Part shown: one piece after another, positions 18,854 to 27,177 of the stretch
Layout of the letters: each line of letters begins with the position of its first letter
Position numbering within the stretch: position 1 is the first letter of the stretch
NCBI RefSeq assembly: GCF_005222785.1
Contig: NZ_STGH01000001.1
Span: forward strand, 310,001-374,000
DNA: 64,000 nt
DNA from: Rhodobacter sp. SY28-1
GTDB lineage: Bacteria > Pseudomonadota > Alphaproteobacteria > Rhodobacterales > Rhodobacteraceae
Reading direction: 5' to 3'
Made by a program: the position numbers and the translations under genes
Notes under the pieces: model-generated
What the model was told of the DNA's origin: nothing
Databases searched by the model: none
What the model saw: only the letters and a program-made list of their open reading frames with translations

Positions 18854-19949
18854 GGCCGGCGGCGGATCGGGGGCCAACCCCCGAACCCCCGGGATCTTTG
18901 CAGAAGAGAAAGACCTTCTGAAGCGCAAGGTGCAGGCGCGGGCCTTGGAGGAAGGGTTCGTGAAAGTGGGCATCTGCCGTCCGGACGCGGTGCCGGAGGC
19001 GGCGGGGCGGTTGCGGGCGTTTCTGGATGCCGGGCGGCATGGGCAGATGGGCTGGATGGCCGACCGGGAGGAATGGCGCGGGTCGGCGGCGGCGCTGTGG
19101 CCCGAGGCGCGGTCGGTCATCATACTGGCGGAGGCCTACACTCCCGATGGGGACCCGCTGGCGGGACTTGCGCAGCGGGACCGGGGGGTCATCAGTGTCT
19201 ATGCGCAAGGCAAGGACTACCACGACCTGGTCAAGCGGCGGCTCAAGCGGTTGGGGCGCTGGCTGATCGAACAGGCTGGCGGCGAGATCAAGGTGTTTGT
19301 CGATACGGCTCCGGTGATGGAGAAGCCGCTGGCGCAGGCGGCGGGGCTGGGGTGGCAGGGGAAACATACCAACCTTCTGGGCCGCGATCTGGGGAACTGG
19401 GTGTTCCTGGGGGCGATCTTCACCACGCTGGAGCTGGAGCCGGATGCGCCGGAAGTCAGCCATTGCGGGACTTGCACGGCCTGCCTGGATATCTGCCCGA
19501 CACGCGCGTTTCCCGCGCCGTATCAACTGGATGCCCGGCGCTGCATTTCCTATCTGACCATCGAACACAAAGGGCCTGTAGATACAGAGCTGCGGGCCTT
19601 TATGGGCAACCGAATCTACGGGTGCGATGACTGTCTGGCGGTCTGCCCCTGGAACAAGTTCGCCGTGGCGGCGCGGGAGATCGGGTATCGTCCGAAGCAC
19701 GGGTTGCCCGAGCTTGCCGAGTTGGCGGCACTGGACGACGCCGGGTTCCGGGCGCGGTTCGCAGAGTCTCCGATCAAGCGGATCGGGCGCGACAGATTCG
19801 TGCGGAATGTGCTTTATGCGATTGGAAACTCGGGCCTGCCGCAGCTTGGCGAGGCGGCGGCGGTTCTGGTTGAGGACGACGACCCGGCGGTTGCGGATGC
19901 GGCGCGCTGGGCGGTGGGGCGGCTGAGGGGGGAAGCATGGACCGGCTGA
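18834..19949 (+). CDS. queG: QueG, epoxyqueuosine reductase
   Basis: 371-residue cobalamin- and Fe-S-dependent enzyme of the last step of queuosine synthesis in tRNA. Two [4Fe-4S] cysteine sets are visible: [13 protein letters not shown] near 212-224 and [13 protein letters not shown] near 264-276, followed by HEAT-like repeats. The true start is uncertain. The first 30 residues are encoded by an interspersed repeat (18855-18912), and a GTG at 18930 (just before [14 protein letters not shown]) would give a more typical N-terminus. A GTAGATAC element lies at 19578. Confidence 0.92.
   Translation: MPTSTSEAGGGSGANPRTPGIFAEEKDLLKRKVQARALEEGFVKVGICRPDAVPEAAGRLRAFLDAGRHGQMGWMADREEWRGSAAALWPEARSVIILAEAYTPDGDPLAGLAQRDRGVISVYAQGKDYHDLVKRRLKRLGRWLIEQAGGEIKVFVDTAPVMEKPLAQAAGLGWQGKHTNLLGRDLGNWVFLGAIFTTLELEPDAPEVSHCGTCTACLDICPTRAFPAPYQLDARRCISYLTIEHKGPVDTELRAFMGNRIYGCDDCLAVCPWNKFAVAAREIGYRPKHGLPELAELAALDDAGFRARFAESPIKRIGRDRFVRNVLYAIGNSGLPQLGEAAAVLVEDDDPAVADAARWAVGRLRGEAWTG
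18855..18912. repeat. Rhodobacterales-type interspersed repeat overlapping the queG 5' end (copy 2)
   Basis: GGGGGCC/ACCCCC modules followed by GAACCCCCGGGATCTTTGC and AAGAGAAAG parallel the copy at 7785-7850. It sits at the gst/queG junction and, if ATG 18834 is used, is translated as the QueG N-terminus. Confidence 0.55.
19578..19585. repeat. GTAGATAC variant of the iterated palindrome in queG
   Basis: Within CTGTAGATACAG, read GTA GAT ACA (Val-Asp-Thr) in queG. The arms TGTA/TACA match the main motif; only the centre differs. Confidence 0.6.
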
Positions 19950-20701
19950 AGGGCAAGACGGCGATCATTTCGGGCGGGGCGACGGGAATGGGCGCAGCCT
20001 CGGCCCGGCTGTTCGCGGCAGAGGGCGCGGCGGTCGGAGTGATCGACCGCAATGTGGAGGCCGGGGAGGCGCTGGTGGCCGAGTTGACGGTGGCAGGGCA
20101 CAAGGCGGCGTTTGCCAAGGCCGACGTGTCGTCGAAGGTTGAGGTCGAGGCGGCGGTGGCGGCGGTGACTGCGGCGCTGGGGCCGGTGAACGTGTTGTTC
20201 AACCATGCGGGTACAATTGTCATCAAGCCGTTCCTGGAGACGGAAGAGGCCGATTGGGACTTCCTGTTCGATGTGAACGTCAAGTCGATGTACCTGATGA
20301 CCCGCGCCGTGCTGCCGCAGATGCTGGCCAACGGCGGGGGGTCGATTGTCTGCACTTCGTCGATCTCGGCGGTCTATGCGACGCCGAACGAGGTGCTGTA
20401 TGACGCGACGAAAGGGGCGTGCCACATGTTCGCGCGGGCGATTGCGGTGGAGTTTCGGGATCGGGGCATCCGCTGCAACGCGGTCTGCCCGGGGTTCATC
20501 CAGACGCCGCATGGCAACCGGGAGGTCGAGGGGCTGATGAAATACGGGGTCGACGTTTCGGACGCGGCGATTGCTGCGGCTCAGGGTCGGATGGGCAAGC
20601 CTGAGGACGTGGCGCGGGCGGCGCTGTATCTGGCGTCGGACGATGCCGAGTTCGTCAACGGAGCCCAGTTGTTCGTCGACAACGGATTTTCGGCGGTTTG
20701 A
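19937..20701 (+). CDS. Short-chain dehydrogenase/reductase (SDR) family oxidoreductase
   Basis: 254-residue classical SDR. The nucleotide-binding motif is [11 protein letters not shown] (residues 13-23), NHAG replaces the usual NNAG, and the catalytic Ser (CTSSISAVY) and YDATK follow. The C-terminal GFIQTPHG and [14 protein letters not shown] segments are typical. Substrate cannot be read from sequence. Its ATG lies inside the queG 3' end (13-bp overlap), so it is translationally coupled to queG although functionally unrelated. Confidence 0.9.
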   Translation: MDRLKGKTAIISGGATGMGAASARLFAAEGAAVGVIDRNVEAGEALVAELTVAGHKAAFAKADVSSKVEVEAAVAAVTAALGPVNVLFNHAGTIVIKPFLETEEADWDFLFDVNVKSMYLMTRAVLPQMLANGGGSIVCTSSISAVYATPNEVLYDATKGACHMFARAIAVEFRDRGIRCNAVCPGFIQTPHGNREVEGLMKYGVDVSDAAIAAAQGRMGKPEDVARAALYLASDDAEFVNGAQLFVDNGFSAV

Positions 20702-20783
20702 TGCTGGCGGACAGTGGATCACTGTAGGGAAACCGGCGATTCGGGTGCATGCTGGCGGCAATGCTGAAGCCTGGGAGGATAGC

Positions 20784-20951
20784 ATGAGCCGTCATCTTGC
20801 CGATCACCGCGCCCGGACGAGTGGGGGCCGCGTGAAGCATTTTCTGCGACTGTCCCGGACACCCAAGGATACCTGGTTGCGGCCAAGGGGCACCTCGGGT
20901 GCGTCCCGGCTGGTGCAGTTCCTGCGGATCGAGCGTGGGCGCAGCGCCTGA
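20784..20951 (+). CDS. Possible small basic protein (55 aa)
   Basis: A 55-codon frame, MSRHLADHRARTSGG to FLRIERGRSA, very rich in Arg/His, starts 5 bp after GGGAGGA, a strong ribosome binding site. It lies in the 319-bp spacer between the SDR gene and ohrR and is followed by the palindrome TGTCCACCGTGGACA. No family recognised. The ribosome binding site is the main support; codon-level evidence is weak. Confidence 0.35.
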   Translation: MSRHLADHRARTSGGRVKHFLRLSRTPKDTWLRPRGTSGASRLVQFLRIERGRSA

Positions 20952-20953
20952 TC

Positions 20954-20968
20954 TGTCCACCGTGGACA
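20954..20968. repeat. Palindrome TGTCCAC-C-GTGGACA
   Basis: Perfect 7-bp arms around one base, just after the small ORF stop and followed by AAAAAG. Either a short terminator or a protein-binding site. Confidence 0.5.
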
Positions 20969-21003
20969 AAAAGTCCAGTCCAGCAAGATCAAGGACTTGA
21001 GAG

Positions 21004-21019
21004 GGGGCGTTAACGCCCC
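21004..21019 (-). terminator. 16-bp perfect palindrome immediately downstream of ohrR
   Basis: GGGGCGTTAACGCCCC ends one base before the ohrR stop codon on the minus-strand side. It could fold into a terminator hairpin, though with no spare loop or T-tract, or act as a dyad binding site. Confidence 0.45.
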
Positions 21020-21020
21020 G

Positions 21021-21452
21021 TCAAGCTTTCGCCGGTTTCAGCCGGTCGCGCAGCGCGGCAAGGATGTCGCGCAGGTCAGCCAGTTCGGACTGCTGAAGCC
21101 CGGTCTTTTCGGCAAAGGCGCGCGGGACCAAGGCGGTCTGCGCTGCCAGGGACCGCCCTGCGTCGGTAAGGCGCAGGCGGACCTGACGCTCATCCCGGGT
21201 GTCGCGGCTGCGGGTCAGCCAGCCTGCCGATTCCATCCGCTTGAGCAGTGGGGTCAGCGTGTTCGATTCCAGTCGAAGCTCGGCTCCCAGCTGGCTGACG
21301 GTCAGCCCGTCGGTGGCATTGAGCGCCGAGATGGCAAGATATTGCGGATAGGTGAGACCCAGCGGCTGCAAGAGCGGCGCATAGGCCGCATGCACGGCAT
21401 GGGCAGCGGAATGCAGCGCAAAGCAGAGCATGTCGGACGGCGTGAGGGTCAT
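21021..21452 (-). CDS. ohrR: OhrR, organic-peroxide-sensing MarR family repressor
   Basis: 143-residue MarR-fold repressor. The cysteine in DMLCFALHSAAHA (residue 10) is at the position of the reactive OhrR cysteine, and the wing/HTH region SQLGAELRLESNTLTPLLKR is at about 53-72. Divergent from ohr across 109 bp holding two related operators, the standard arrangement for peroxide-induced derepression. Confidence 0.93.
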   Translation of the reverse strand: MTLTPSDMLCFALHSAAHAVHAAYAPLLQPLGLTYPQYLAISALNATDGLTVSQLGAELRLESNTLTPLLKRMESAGWLTRSRDTRDERQVRLRLTDAGRSLAAQTALVPRAFAEKTGLQQSELADLRDILAALRDRLKPAKA

Positions 21453-21463
21453 GAAACATTAAT

Positions 21464-21535
21464 ATATCGCGCGCGATATAAAAGCAAGCGCTTGACAGAA
21501 GCCCGGGCTGCTGCCACTTAAGCATCGTGCACGAT
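21464..21535. promoter_or_regulatory. Two OhrR operator candidates and the ohr promoter
   Basis: Site 1, TATATCGCGCGCGATATA (21464-21481), is an 18-bp perfect palindrome 11 bp upstream of the ohrR start. Site 2, ATCGTGCACGAT (21524-21535), lies 26 bp upstream of ohr. They share the core ATCG-Y-GC-R-CGAT. A TTGACA -35 box at 21492-21497 points towards ohr, with a weak -10 around 21515-21521, so site 2 would cover the ohr transcription start. Confidence 0.75.
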
Positions 21536-21561
21536 TTAATCGCATTAGAAGGATAGAGAAC

Positions 21562-21990
21562 ATGACCGTTGACGTGAAGTACTGGACAGAAGCGAAGGCA
21601 ACCGGCGGCGGGCGCAATGGCGTTGCCAGCCTGGCGAACGGCCAGCTGACGGTGACCCATGCCAGCCCGAAGGAACTGGGCGGATCCGGTCTTGGTCACA
21701 ACCCGGAAGAACTGTTCGCGCTGGGCTACAGCGCCTGCTACCTGGGCGCGATGCGCTTTGCAGCGGGCAGCGAGAAGCTGGGCACCGTGCCTGAAACTGC
21801 GACCGTGACGGCGCATGTCGGGATCGGCGGGCGGTCAGACGGCGGGTTCGGGCTGAAGGTGAAGCTGGTGGTCAGCATGCCAGGCATCGACCGGGCGGTG
21901 GCAGAGAAGATCGCCGAACGCGGCCATTTCATCTGCCCGTATTCGAACGCGACCAAGGGCAACATCGAGGTCGAGACGGAAATCGTCTGA
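21562..21990 (+). CDS. ohr: Ohr, organic hydroperoxide resistance peroxidase
   Basis: 142-residue OsmC/Ohr-family thiol peroxidase that reduces organic and lipid hydroperoxides with lipoylated partners. The two redox cysteines are in GYSACYLGAMRF (about 52-63) and HFICPYSNATKGN (about 121-133). AGAAGGATAG precedes the ATG. Controlled by the divergent OhrR. Confidence 0.95.
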   Translation: MTVDVKYWTEAKATGGGRNGVASLANGQLTVTHASPKELGGSGLGHNPEELFALGYSACYLGAMRFAAGSEKLGTVPETATVTAHVGIGGRSDGGFGLKVKLVVSMPGIDRAVAEKIAERGHFICPYSNATKGNIEVETEIV

Positions 21991-22017
21991 TCCGATCAAT
22001 GAAGCCGGGCCGGCGAC

Positions 22018-22755
22018 CTAAAGGGTCTGTCGGTCCGGGCTGTCATCCAGCCGATCGGCGGTCGAATGGGCGGACACGGCGGGGACACCAGCAAGCGTCA
22101 GCGCCACGGCGAAACTGCCGACCAGCATCTCGCCCCCGTCTTCAATCATTCCCAGCGCTTGCCGGGTCAGTGTTCCGAACAGGTCGCCCCCGGTCAGATG
22201 GGAAAGGACAGAGTGTATGGCGTCGACTGCAACTCCGACGGTGCCAAGGCACAACACAATCACCAGATAGCGCCAGCTCATCTGCCGCGTCGGCGCATCG
22301 GGTCGGGTGAATAGGAAGAACACGATAGCAAGCGTGATCAGCCCCATCGTGCCGAAGACCAGCATCTCACCTACGTCTCTGCCATAGAGAAACGCGCCGT
22401 CAGAAATGCTCAACGAGGTCGACACCCATTCGCCCAGGTTCTCGTGCAGCTGGAAGGCGTCATCGGAGAAGATCATTGCGAAGACCAGCGCCCAGAGGGC
22501 GGGGGCAAGCCAGCGGTCGCGGATTGCCATCCAGAGCAGCGCCGCGAGGATGACCAGCCATTTGAGGTAGTTGAAATCCTCGGGCGGCTCGCGGTCTTCG
22601 GTGATCTTCAGCCACAGGGGGACGTGGTCGATCAATGCCGCATTGACGGCAATCGCAGCCAGCAGGTTGGCCGTGATGAAGGCGCAGTCGACCGCCAAGA
22701 GGGCGACCAGCAGGGTCTTGAATGACAGGGTCACAAACGGAAAGGGGCGTTTCAC
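22018..22755 (-). CDS. Hypothetical integral membrane protein
   Basis: 245 residues with about six hydrophobic segments (near residues 10-38, 65-80, 84-95, 130-150, 162-178, 208-228). An acidic loop EDREPPEDFNY follows the first pair, and DDAFQLHENLGEW lies between helices. I recognise no family. The acidic/His residues between helices could bind metal, but that is speculation. It is convergent with ohr and followed on its upstream side by the ilvE terminator region. Confidence 0.6.
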   Translation of the reverse strand: MKRPFPFVTLSFKTLLVALLAVDCAFITANLLAAIAVNAALIDHVPLWLKITEDREPPEDFNYLKWLVILAALLWMAIRDRWLAPALWALVFAMIFSDDAFQLHENLGEWVSTSLSISDGAFLYGRDVGEMLVFGTMGLITLAIVFFLFTRPDAPTRQMSWRYLVIVLCLGTVGVAVDAIHSVLSHLTGGDLFGTLTRQALGMIEDGGEMLVGSFAVALTLAGVPAVSAHSTADRLDDSPDRQTL

Positions 22756-22897
22756 AATGACATCGACACCAAGTGCGGCACGTAACAGGTGTGTCGCGAC
22801 AAAATGAACGCATCAAGGCAATTGTCTGCCTTTTCGGGGACAATCCCGATTCCGTGAACAGTAGCGCCCGTCCAGAGCCGCAGATGCGGGAGCCTTG

Positions 22898-22916
22898 CCC
22901 CGGCATGGTGCCGGGG
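22898..22916 (-). terminator. Likely terminator of ilvE
   Basis: Perfect 8-bp arms CCCCGGCA / TGCCGGGG around a 3-nt loop, 16 bp beyond the ilvE stop on the minus strand. No T-tract. The rest of the 177-bp spacer (22756-22932) also holds a weak ATTGTC/GACAAT pair at 22821-22844 and no gene. Confidence 0.6.
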
Positions 22917-22932
22917 ACAGGGTCCGCGGGGT

Positions 22933-23799
22933 TCAGGCGCGCACGAGCCGTTCGTATTCCGTGGCGACGCGCCTGGTCAGGTCGCCCACCTCAAAATTGT
23001 AGTCGCCGATCTGGCCCACGGGGGTGACTTCAGCCGCGGTGCCGGTGAGCCAGCACTGCTCAAAGCCTTCCAGCTCCTCGGGCATGATGTGGCGTTCGTG
23101 GACCTTGATCTGCATGTCTTTCAGCATGCCGATGACTGTCTGCCGGGTCAGGCCATTCAGGAAGCAGTCGGCCTTGGGGGTGTGAACCTCTCCGTCCTTG
23201 ACGAAGAAGATGTTGGCGCCGGTCGCCTCGGCCACATAGCCGCGGTAGTCGAACATCATCGCGTCCGAGCAGCCCTTGGCCTGGGCGGCGTGCTTGGACA
23301 TGGTGCAGATCATGTAGAGGCCGGCGGCCTTGGCCTCGGACGGGATGGTCTCCGGGCTGGGGCGCTTCCACTTCGCGATGTCGAGCTTGGCGCCCTTGAA
23401 CTTGGCGTCACCGTAATAGCTGCCCCAGGTCCAGCAGGCGACAGCCAGCTTGACCGGGTTCTGCAGCGATGCGACACCCATGTCCGGCCCCGCTCCACGC
23501 CAGGCGATGGCACGGATATAGGCGTCGGTCAGACCGTTGGCCTTGAGCGTCGCTTCTTTCGCCGCGTCGATTTCTTCGGCGGTGTAGGGGATCGGCATGT
23601 CGAGAAGCTCACCCGATTTCAGCAGACGGACGGAATGTTCGTGGCCCTTGAATATCTTGCCGTTGTAGCAGCGTTCGCCTTCGAAGACGGCAGAGGCGTA
23701 GTGGAGCGCGTGGGTCAGGATGTGGACGTTCGCGGAACGCCATTCCACCAGCTTGCCATCCATCCAGATGAACCCGTCGCGATCGTCGTAGCCTGTCAT
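22933..23799 (-). CDS. ilvE: Branched-chain amino acid aminotransferase
   Basis: 288-residue fold-type IV PLP enzyme that interconverts Leu, Ile and Val with their 2-oxo acids. The motifs are HYASAVFEGERCYNGKIF, RGAGPDMGV, the lysine region AKAAGLYMICTMSKHAA and the cofactor motif VAEATGANIFF. Start at MTGYDDRDGFIW (23799) with GGAGG 5 bp upstream; a longer frame to 24306 is antisense to the MarR gene and is rejected. Divergent from petP. Confidence 0.93.
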   Translation of the reverse strand: MTGYDDRDGFIWMDGKLVEWRSANVHILTHALHYASAVFEGERCYNGKIFKGHEHSVRLLKSGELLDMPIPYTAEEIDAAKEATLKANGLTDAYIRAIAWRGAGPDMGVASLQNPVKLAVACWTWGSYYGDAKFKGAKLDIAKWKRPSPETIPSEAKAAGLYMICTMSKHAAQAKGCSDAMMFDYRGYVAEATGANIFFVKDGEVHTPKADCFLNGLTRQTVIGMLKDMQIKVHERHIMPEELEGFEQCWLTGTAAEVTPVGQIGDYNFEVGDLTRRVATEYERLVRA

Positions 23800-23940
23800 T
23801 TCCGCCTCCAGCTTTTCGAATGTTGCGCCTGAAAGGTCCGCTTCGGACAGATTCTTGCGCGAAATCGGACAGGAGTTACGGGTTCGTGCTTGGAAAGTCA
23901 ACAAGGCTGACGTAAATTCGTGGCGAATGTGGAGAGGGTC

Positions 23941-24435
23941 ATGGCCGAGACACCGGGCGGGGAGAACCTGCTGTACCTGACGGACGAGCAGCTGCGGAAG
24001 GGCATCGAGGCGATGTTCTTCGCCTATCGCGGCTTTACGGCGGACCCGGACCGGATCCTTGAGGGGAAGGATTATGGCCGGGCGCATCACCGGGCGATCC
24101 ACTTCATCCATCGCAGCCCGGGGACGACTGTCAGTAACCTCCTGTCGATCCTTGGTGTTACAAAGCAGTCGTTGAATCGTGTGTTGCGCACTTTGATCGA
24201 GGATGGCCTTGTTCGCAGTGAAAAGGGCAAGGTGGATGCGCGGGAACGGCATCTGCATTTGACGGACAAGGGACAGATGCTGGAACGGGAACTCTCGGAC
24301 GCGCAACGGGCGCGGATGCGGGCGGCGTATCGCGCGGCGGGGCCGCAGGCGGTGGCGGGCTTTCGGCAGGTGCTGGAGGCGATGATGGACCCGGAGATGC
24401 GGCGTCAGTACAACCGCCTGAAGGAGGGCGGCTGA
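23941..24435 (+). CDS. petP: PetP-like MarR family regulator
   Basis: 164-residue winged-helix MarR protein (HTH SNLLSILGVTKQSLNRVLRTL near 69-89, wing KGKVDARERHLHLT). GGAGAGG sits 4 bp before ATG 23941, which I prefer over GTG 23920. The stop overlaps the start of the response regulator gene by one base. The MarR plus OmpR-type pair is the petP-petR arrangement known from Rhodobacter capsulatus, where it lies upstream of the cytochrome bc1 operon; here petABC is not adjacent. Confidence 0.8.
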   Translation: MAETPGGENLLYLTDEQLRKGIEAMFFAYRGFTADPDRILEGKDYGRAHHRAIHFIHRSPGTTVSNLLSILGVTKQSLNRVLRTLIEDGLVRSEKGKVDARERHLHLTDKGQMLERELSDAQRARMRAAYRAAGPQAVAGFRQVLEAMMDPEMRRQYNRLKEGG

Positions 24436-25127
24436 TGGTTCCGGACGCGCATCTGCTGATCGTCGACGATGACGAGCGTATCCGGGGATTGCTGCAGAAG
24501 TTCCTGGTGCGGAACGGGTTTCTGGTTTCCGTCGCGCGCGATGCAGCCCAGGCTCGGCGGATCCTGAGCGGACTGGAATTCGACCTGATCGTCCTGGATG
24601 TGATGATGCCCGGCGAAGATGGGGTGACGTTGACGCGTGAGCTGCGGAAGAAGATGGCGACTCCGATCCTTTTGCTGACTGCGCGGGGCGAGGCGGCGAA
24701 CCGGATCGAGGGGTTGGAGGCGGGGGCGGATGACTATCTGGTCAAGCCGTTCGAGCCGAAGGAGCTGCTGTTGCGGATCAACGCGATCCTGCGGCGGGTG
24801 CCGGTGGCGAAGGCGGCGGAGCCGGTGCGGCAGTTCCTGCACATGGGGGCGGTGAGATACGATCTGGACCGGGGCGAGATGTGGCGGGGCGAGGTGCCGG
24901 TGCGGCTGACCGCAACCGAGGCGGCGCTGATGCGGATCTTCGCGGCGCAGCCGGGGGTGCCGCTGAGCCGGGAGAAGCTGGTGGCCGACCAGAGCGAGGA
25001 CGCGGCGCAGGAGCGGGCGGTGGACGTGCAGATCACTCGGCTGCGGCGGAAGATCGAGGAGGACCCCAAAGTGCCGCGCTATCTGCAGACGGTGCGGGGC
25101 GAGGGCTATATGCTGCAGCCGGATTGA
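24435..25127 (+). CDS. petR: PetR-like OmpR family response regulator
   Basis: 230-residue two-domain regulator. The receiver has intact acidic pocket VDDDERI, phospho-Asp in LIVLDVMMPG (about residue 55), Thr in LLLTARG and Lys in YLVKPF. An OmpR-type winged helix (RLTATEAALMRIF, DVQITRLRRKIE) follows. There is no sensor kinase nearby. With petP it forms a two-gene unit; the target genes are outside this window. Confidence 0.85.
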   Translation: MVPDAHLLIVDDDERIRGLLQKFLVRNGFLVSVARDAAQARRILSGLEFDLIVLDVMMPGEDGVTLTRELRKKMATPILLLTARGEAANRIEGLEAGADDYLVKPFEPKELLLRINAILRRVPVAKAAEPVRQFLHMGAVRYDLDRGEMWRGEVPVRLTATEAALMRIFAAQPGVPLSREKLVADQSEDAAQERAVDVQITRLRRKIEEDPKVPRYLQTVRGEGYMLQPD

Positions 25128-25163
25128 CTGGGGGATGAGCGCCCCCCGTCCGTGTGCGAGGCA

Positions 25164-26135
25164 TCAGAATGGAATCCGCAGGCCCACAGTGATGACGTGA
25201 TCAGTCACATCGAAATTCAGCGCTTCGACCGGATTGCCGCCAACACCGCTTCCTGGAAGCGGCTCGGTCCCGCCGCGTACTGAACCCAGGTCGAAGTACC
25301 GCCAGGTCAGGTCCAGCTTTGCCGGGGCCGAACCGAGCACAGGACCCACGTCCCAGGACAGACCGGCACCGATCAACCAGGCAAGCGAGGTATTGCTGCC
25401 ACCCTCGAAGCTGCGACGGGTCCGGCCCGCATCCGGATTGATCCGGGTCCACTCGTCCATGCTGTTATGAGCGATGCCCAAGCCTGCGGTCAGGAAGGGG
25501 GTCACTGCCCCGACCGAATCGAAGTCACGGTAGCCACTTGCCATAAGAGCTACGGATCGGATCGAACCGGACACATCAGCATGGGGCCCTGCGGTGTCGG
25601 GAACCGTAAAGCTCCATGGCCCTTCGAAATCCGACGTGCCAAACAGGTTGAGCGATATCTCGGCCCGCCAACCGTTTCCATAGTCGTGTCCGACGCCGAA
25701 AGCGGCCATTGCCGACGCGTCCAGACCCAAGTCGAAGAAAACCTGTGGGTCTGACGGGTAACCCGGCGGAAGCCAGTTCGCATCTCCTGCGCTGGTTCGT
25801 GCCGTCCCAAGTTCGAGGCGGATGTATTTTGCCGTGTCCGCGCGTCTGCGACTGGTACGTTCGGCAGTCTTGTCACCCTCCGTAATCAGCACCCGTGGTT
25901 CTTCCGGCGGGTTCGGTTTGCCACGCTTGCCGCCCCCTTCTCCACCCCCCTTGCCGCCGCCGTCACGACCGCCGCCGTCGTCATGACCACCGCCATCATC
26001 ATGCCCCCCGTCTTCCTGGGCCCAAGCTACGCCCTGGAAGGTCGATGCCGGGACCAGCGCCACGACCGCGATCCCGAGAAATCCCGATGCGAGAAGACTC
26101 CGCATCTTCAGACCGTCACTCTTGCTTAACGTCAT
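25164..26135 (-). CDS. Putative outer-membrane beta-barrel protein with Gly/Asp/His-rich N-terminal linker
   Basis: 323 residues. A signal peptide (about residues 11-40, ending near GVAWAQ) is followed by a low-complexity linker of GGHDDGGG-type repeats that turns Lys-rich. Alternating hydrophobic strands follow (YIRLELG, VFFDLGLDASAMAAFGVG, ALMASGYRDF, KLDLTWRYFDLG), with a C-terminal VITVGLRIPF ending in Phe, the usual barrel-assembly signal. The layout resembles OmpW/Omp25-like porin-fold proteins. The DDGGGH linker could bind metal. Function unknown. Confidence 0.7.
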   Translation of the reverse strand: MTLSKSDGLKMRSLLASGFLGIAVVALVPASTFQGVAWAQEDGGHDDGGGHDDGGGRDGGGKGGGEGGGKRGKPNPPEEPRVLITEGDKTAERTSRRRADTAKYIRLELGTARTSAGDANWLPPGYPSDPQVFFDLGLDASAMAAFGVGHDYGNGWRAEISLNLFGTSDFEGPWSFTVPDTAGPHADVSGSIRSVALMASGYRDFDSVGAVTPFLTAGLGIAHNSMDEWTRINPDAGRTRRSFEGGSNTSLAWLIGAGLSWDVGPVLGSAPAKLDLTWRYFDLGSVRGGTEPLPGSGVGGNPVEALNFDVTDHVITVGLRIPF

Positions 26136-26245
26136 TTCGACTCTGCCTTTTCAGAATTGCTGTCCCGCAGGGCCGTTCCCCAAGGGAATCTCCGGCCACT
26201 CAATGCAGCCGGAGACAGGGCTCTAGTCTTTGCGTTTCCGGGCGC

Positions 26246-27010
26246 TCAACCGTGACCGGCCAGAATGGCAACCCGAATTGCCTCAGCGAGATTGGCGAGT
26301 TCAGCCGCGGCCGTCCCGGTGACAGGAGTCCCAAGGATCGTGGTCACGGCGATGACCGTGTCGACCGAGATCGAGATCGTCTTGTCAGAGGCAGCACCAA
26401 GAAGCATCGCGGCCAGCAGCGTATCGCTGGTGGTGACGCCTGCGTCGCTCAGAGCCGTACCGCCCTCCAGCAAGTCACCCAACAGGGCAAGGTTCTGAAG
26501 CGGCGAGTCGATGAAAGCCACGTTGTCAAAGTTGAGAGACAACTCTGCAATCACCTCATCCAAAGACATGTTGTAGTACTCGATCATTTCTGGTGTGAGG
26601 GACGCGATGGCCTCTGCCAAGGCACGGTCCAGCACCTGATCCGGAGAACGGGCGACGCTCAGGCGGCCCAACTCGACTTCAGGAATGCCTTCCTGTGCCC
26701 AGACCGGCTTTCCGCCACCGGTGTCAGTCGGACCACCGGCCTGCGGACCCTTGCCGTCGGAATCCTCACCCGGGCCTCCATGGCCCTCCCCCTGACCGGC
26801 GTTGTCCTGTCCTTTTTGGCCATCGCCCTTGTTGCCCTGACCGCCATCGCCCTGGCTGCCCTTGCCACCGCCCTCTTCGTCTTGTGCGAAGACCGCCGAG
26901 GAGAAGCCGCCGATCCCATCGGGCGCAATCAGCGCAACCGACCCCAGAAGGGCTACTGCCGCAACACCTAGGGCAAACCGCCCGATACCAGCATTCTTGC
27001 GATCCGACAT
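26246..27010 (-). CDS. Secreted protein of unknown function with collagen-like Gly-rich segment
   Basis: 254 residues. A signal peptide (about residues 10-42, ending AVFAQ) precedes a GDGGQGNKGDGQKG-type low-complexity stretch (about 45-100). A predicted helical, aliphatic C-terminal domain follows, with EVELGRLSVARSPDQVLDRA near 110-130. Start at MSDRKNAGIG (27010) because GGGAGAG precedes it. It sits 110 bp upstream of the beta-barrel gene on the same strand and shares the signal peptide/Gly-rich design, so the two may act together in the envelope. No family recognised. Confidence 0.6.
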   Translation of the reverse strand: MSDRKNAGIGRFALGVAAVALLGSVALIAPDGIGGFSSAVFAQDEEGGGKGSQGDGGQGNKGDGQKGQDNAGQGEGHGGPGEDSDGKGPQAGGPTDTGGGKPVWAQEGIPEVELGRLSVARSPDQVLDRALAEAIASLTPEMIEYYNMSLDEVIAELSLNFDNVAFIDSPLQNLALLGDLLEGGTALSDAGVTTSDTLLAAMLLGAASDKTISISVDTVIAVTTILGTPVTGTAAAELANLAEAIRVAILAGHG

Positions 27011-27064
27011 CTTCTCTCTCCCAATGAGTGATTCGGGAAACTCCCGGTCAGCCATGCTGACAAC

Positions 27065-27074
27065 TAGTATACTA
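27065..27074. promoter_or_regulatory. Palindrome TAGTATACTA in the divergent spacer
   Basis: Perfect 10-bp palindrome 54 bp upstream of the secreted-protein start and about 100 bp upstream of the HDAC-like gene. On the minus strand it contains TATACT, a good -10 hexamer, but no clear -35 is placed. Confidence 0.4.
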
Positions 27075-27177
27075 TGAATATGTGCAGACGTTGTCGTTGA
27101 TCTGCATCAAGCAATTGAAGAGTCTTGATCTTGAATGCTCGCCACAAACGACCAGGATGGTTGCGAGGAGAACTCAG

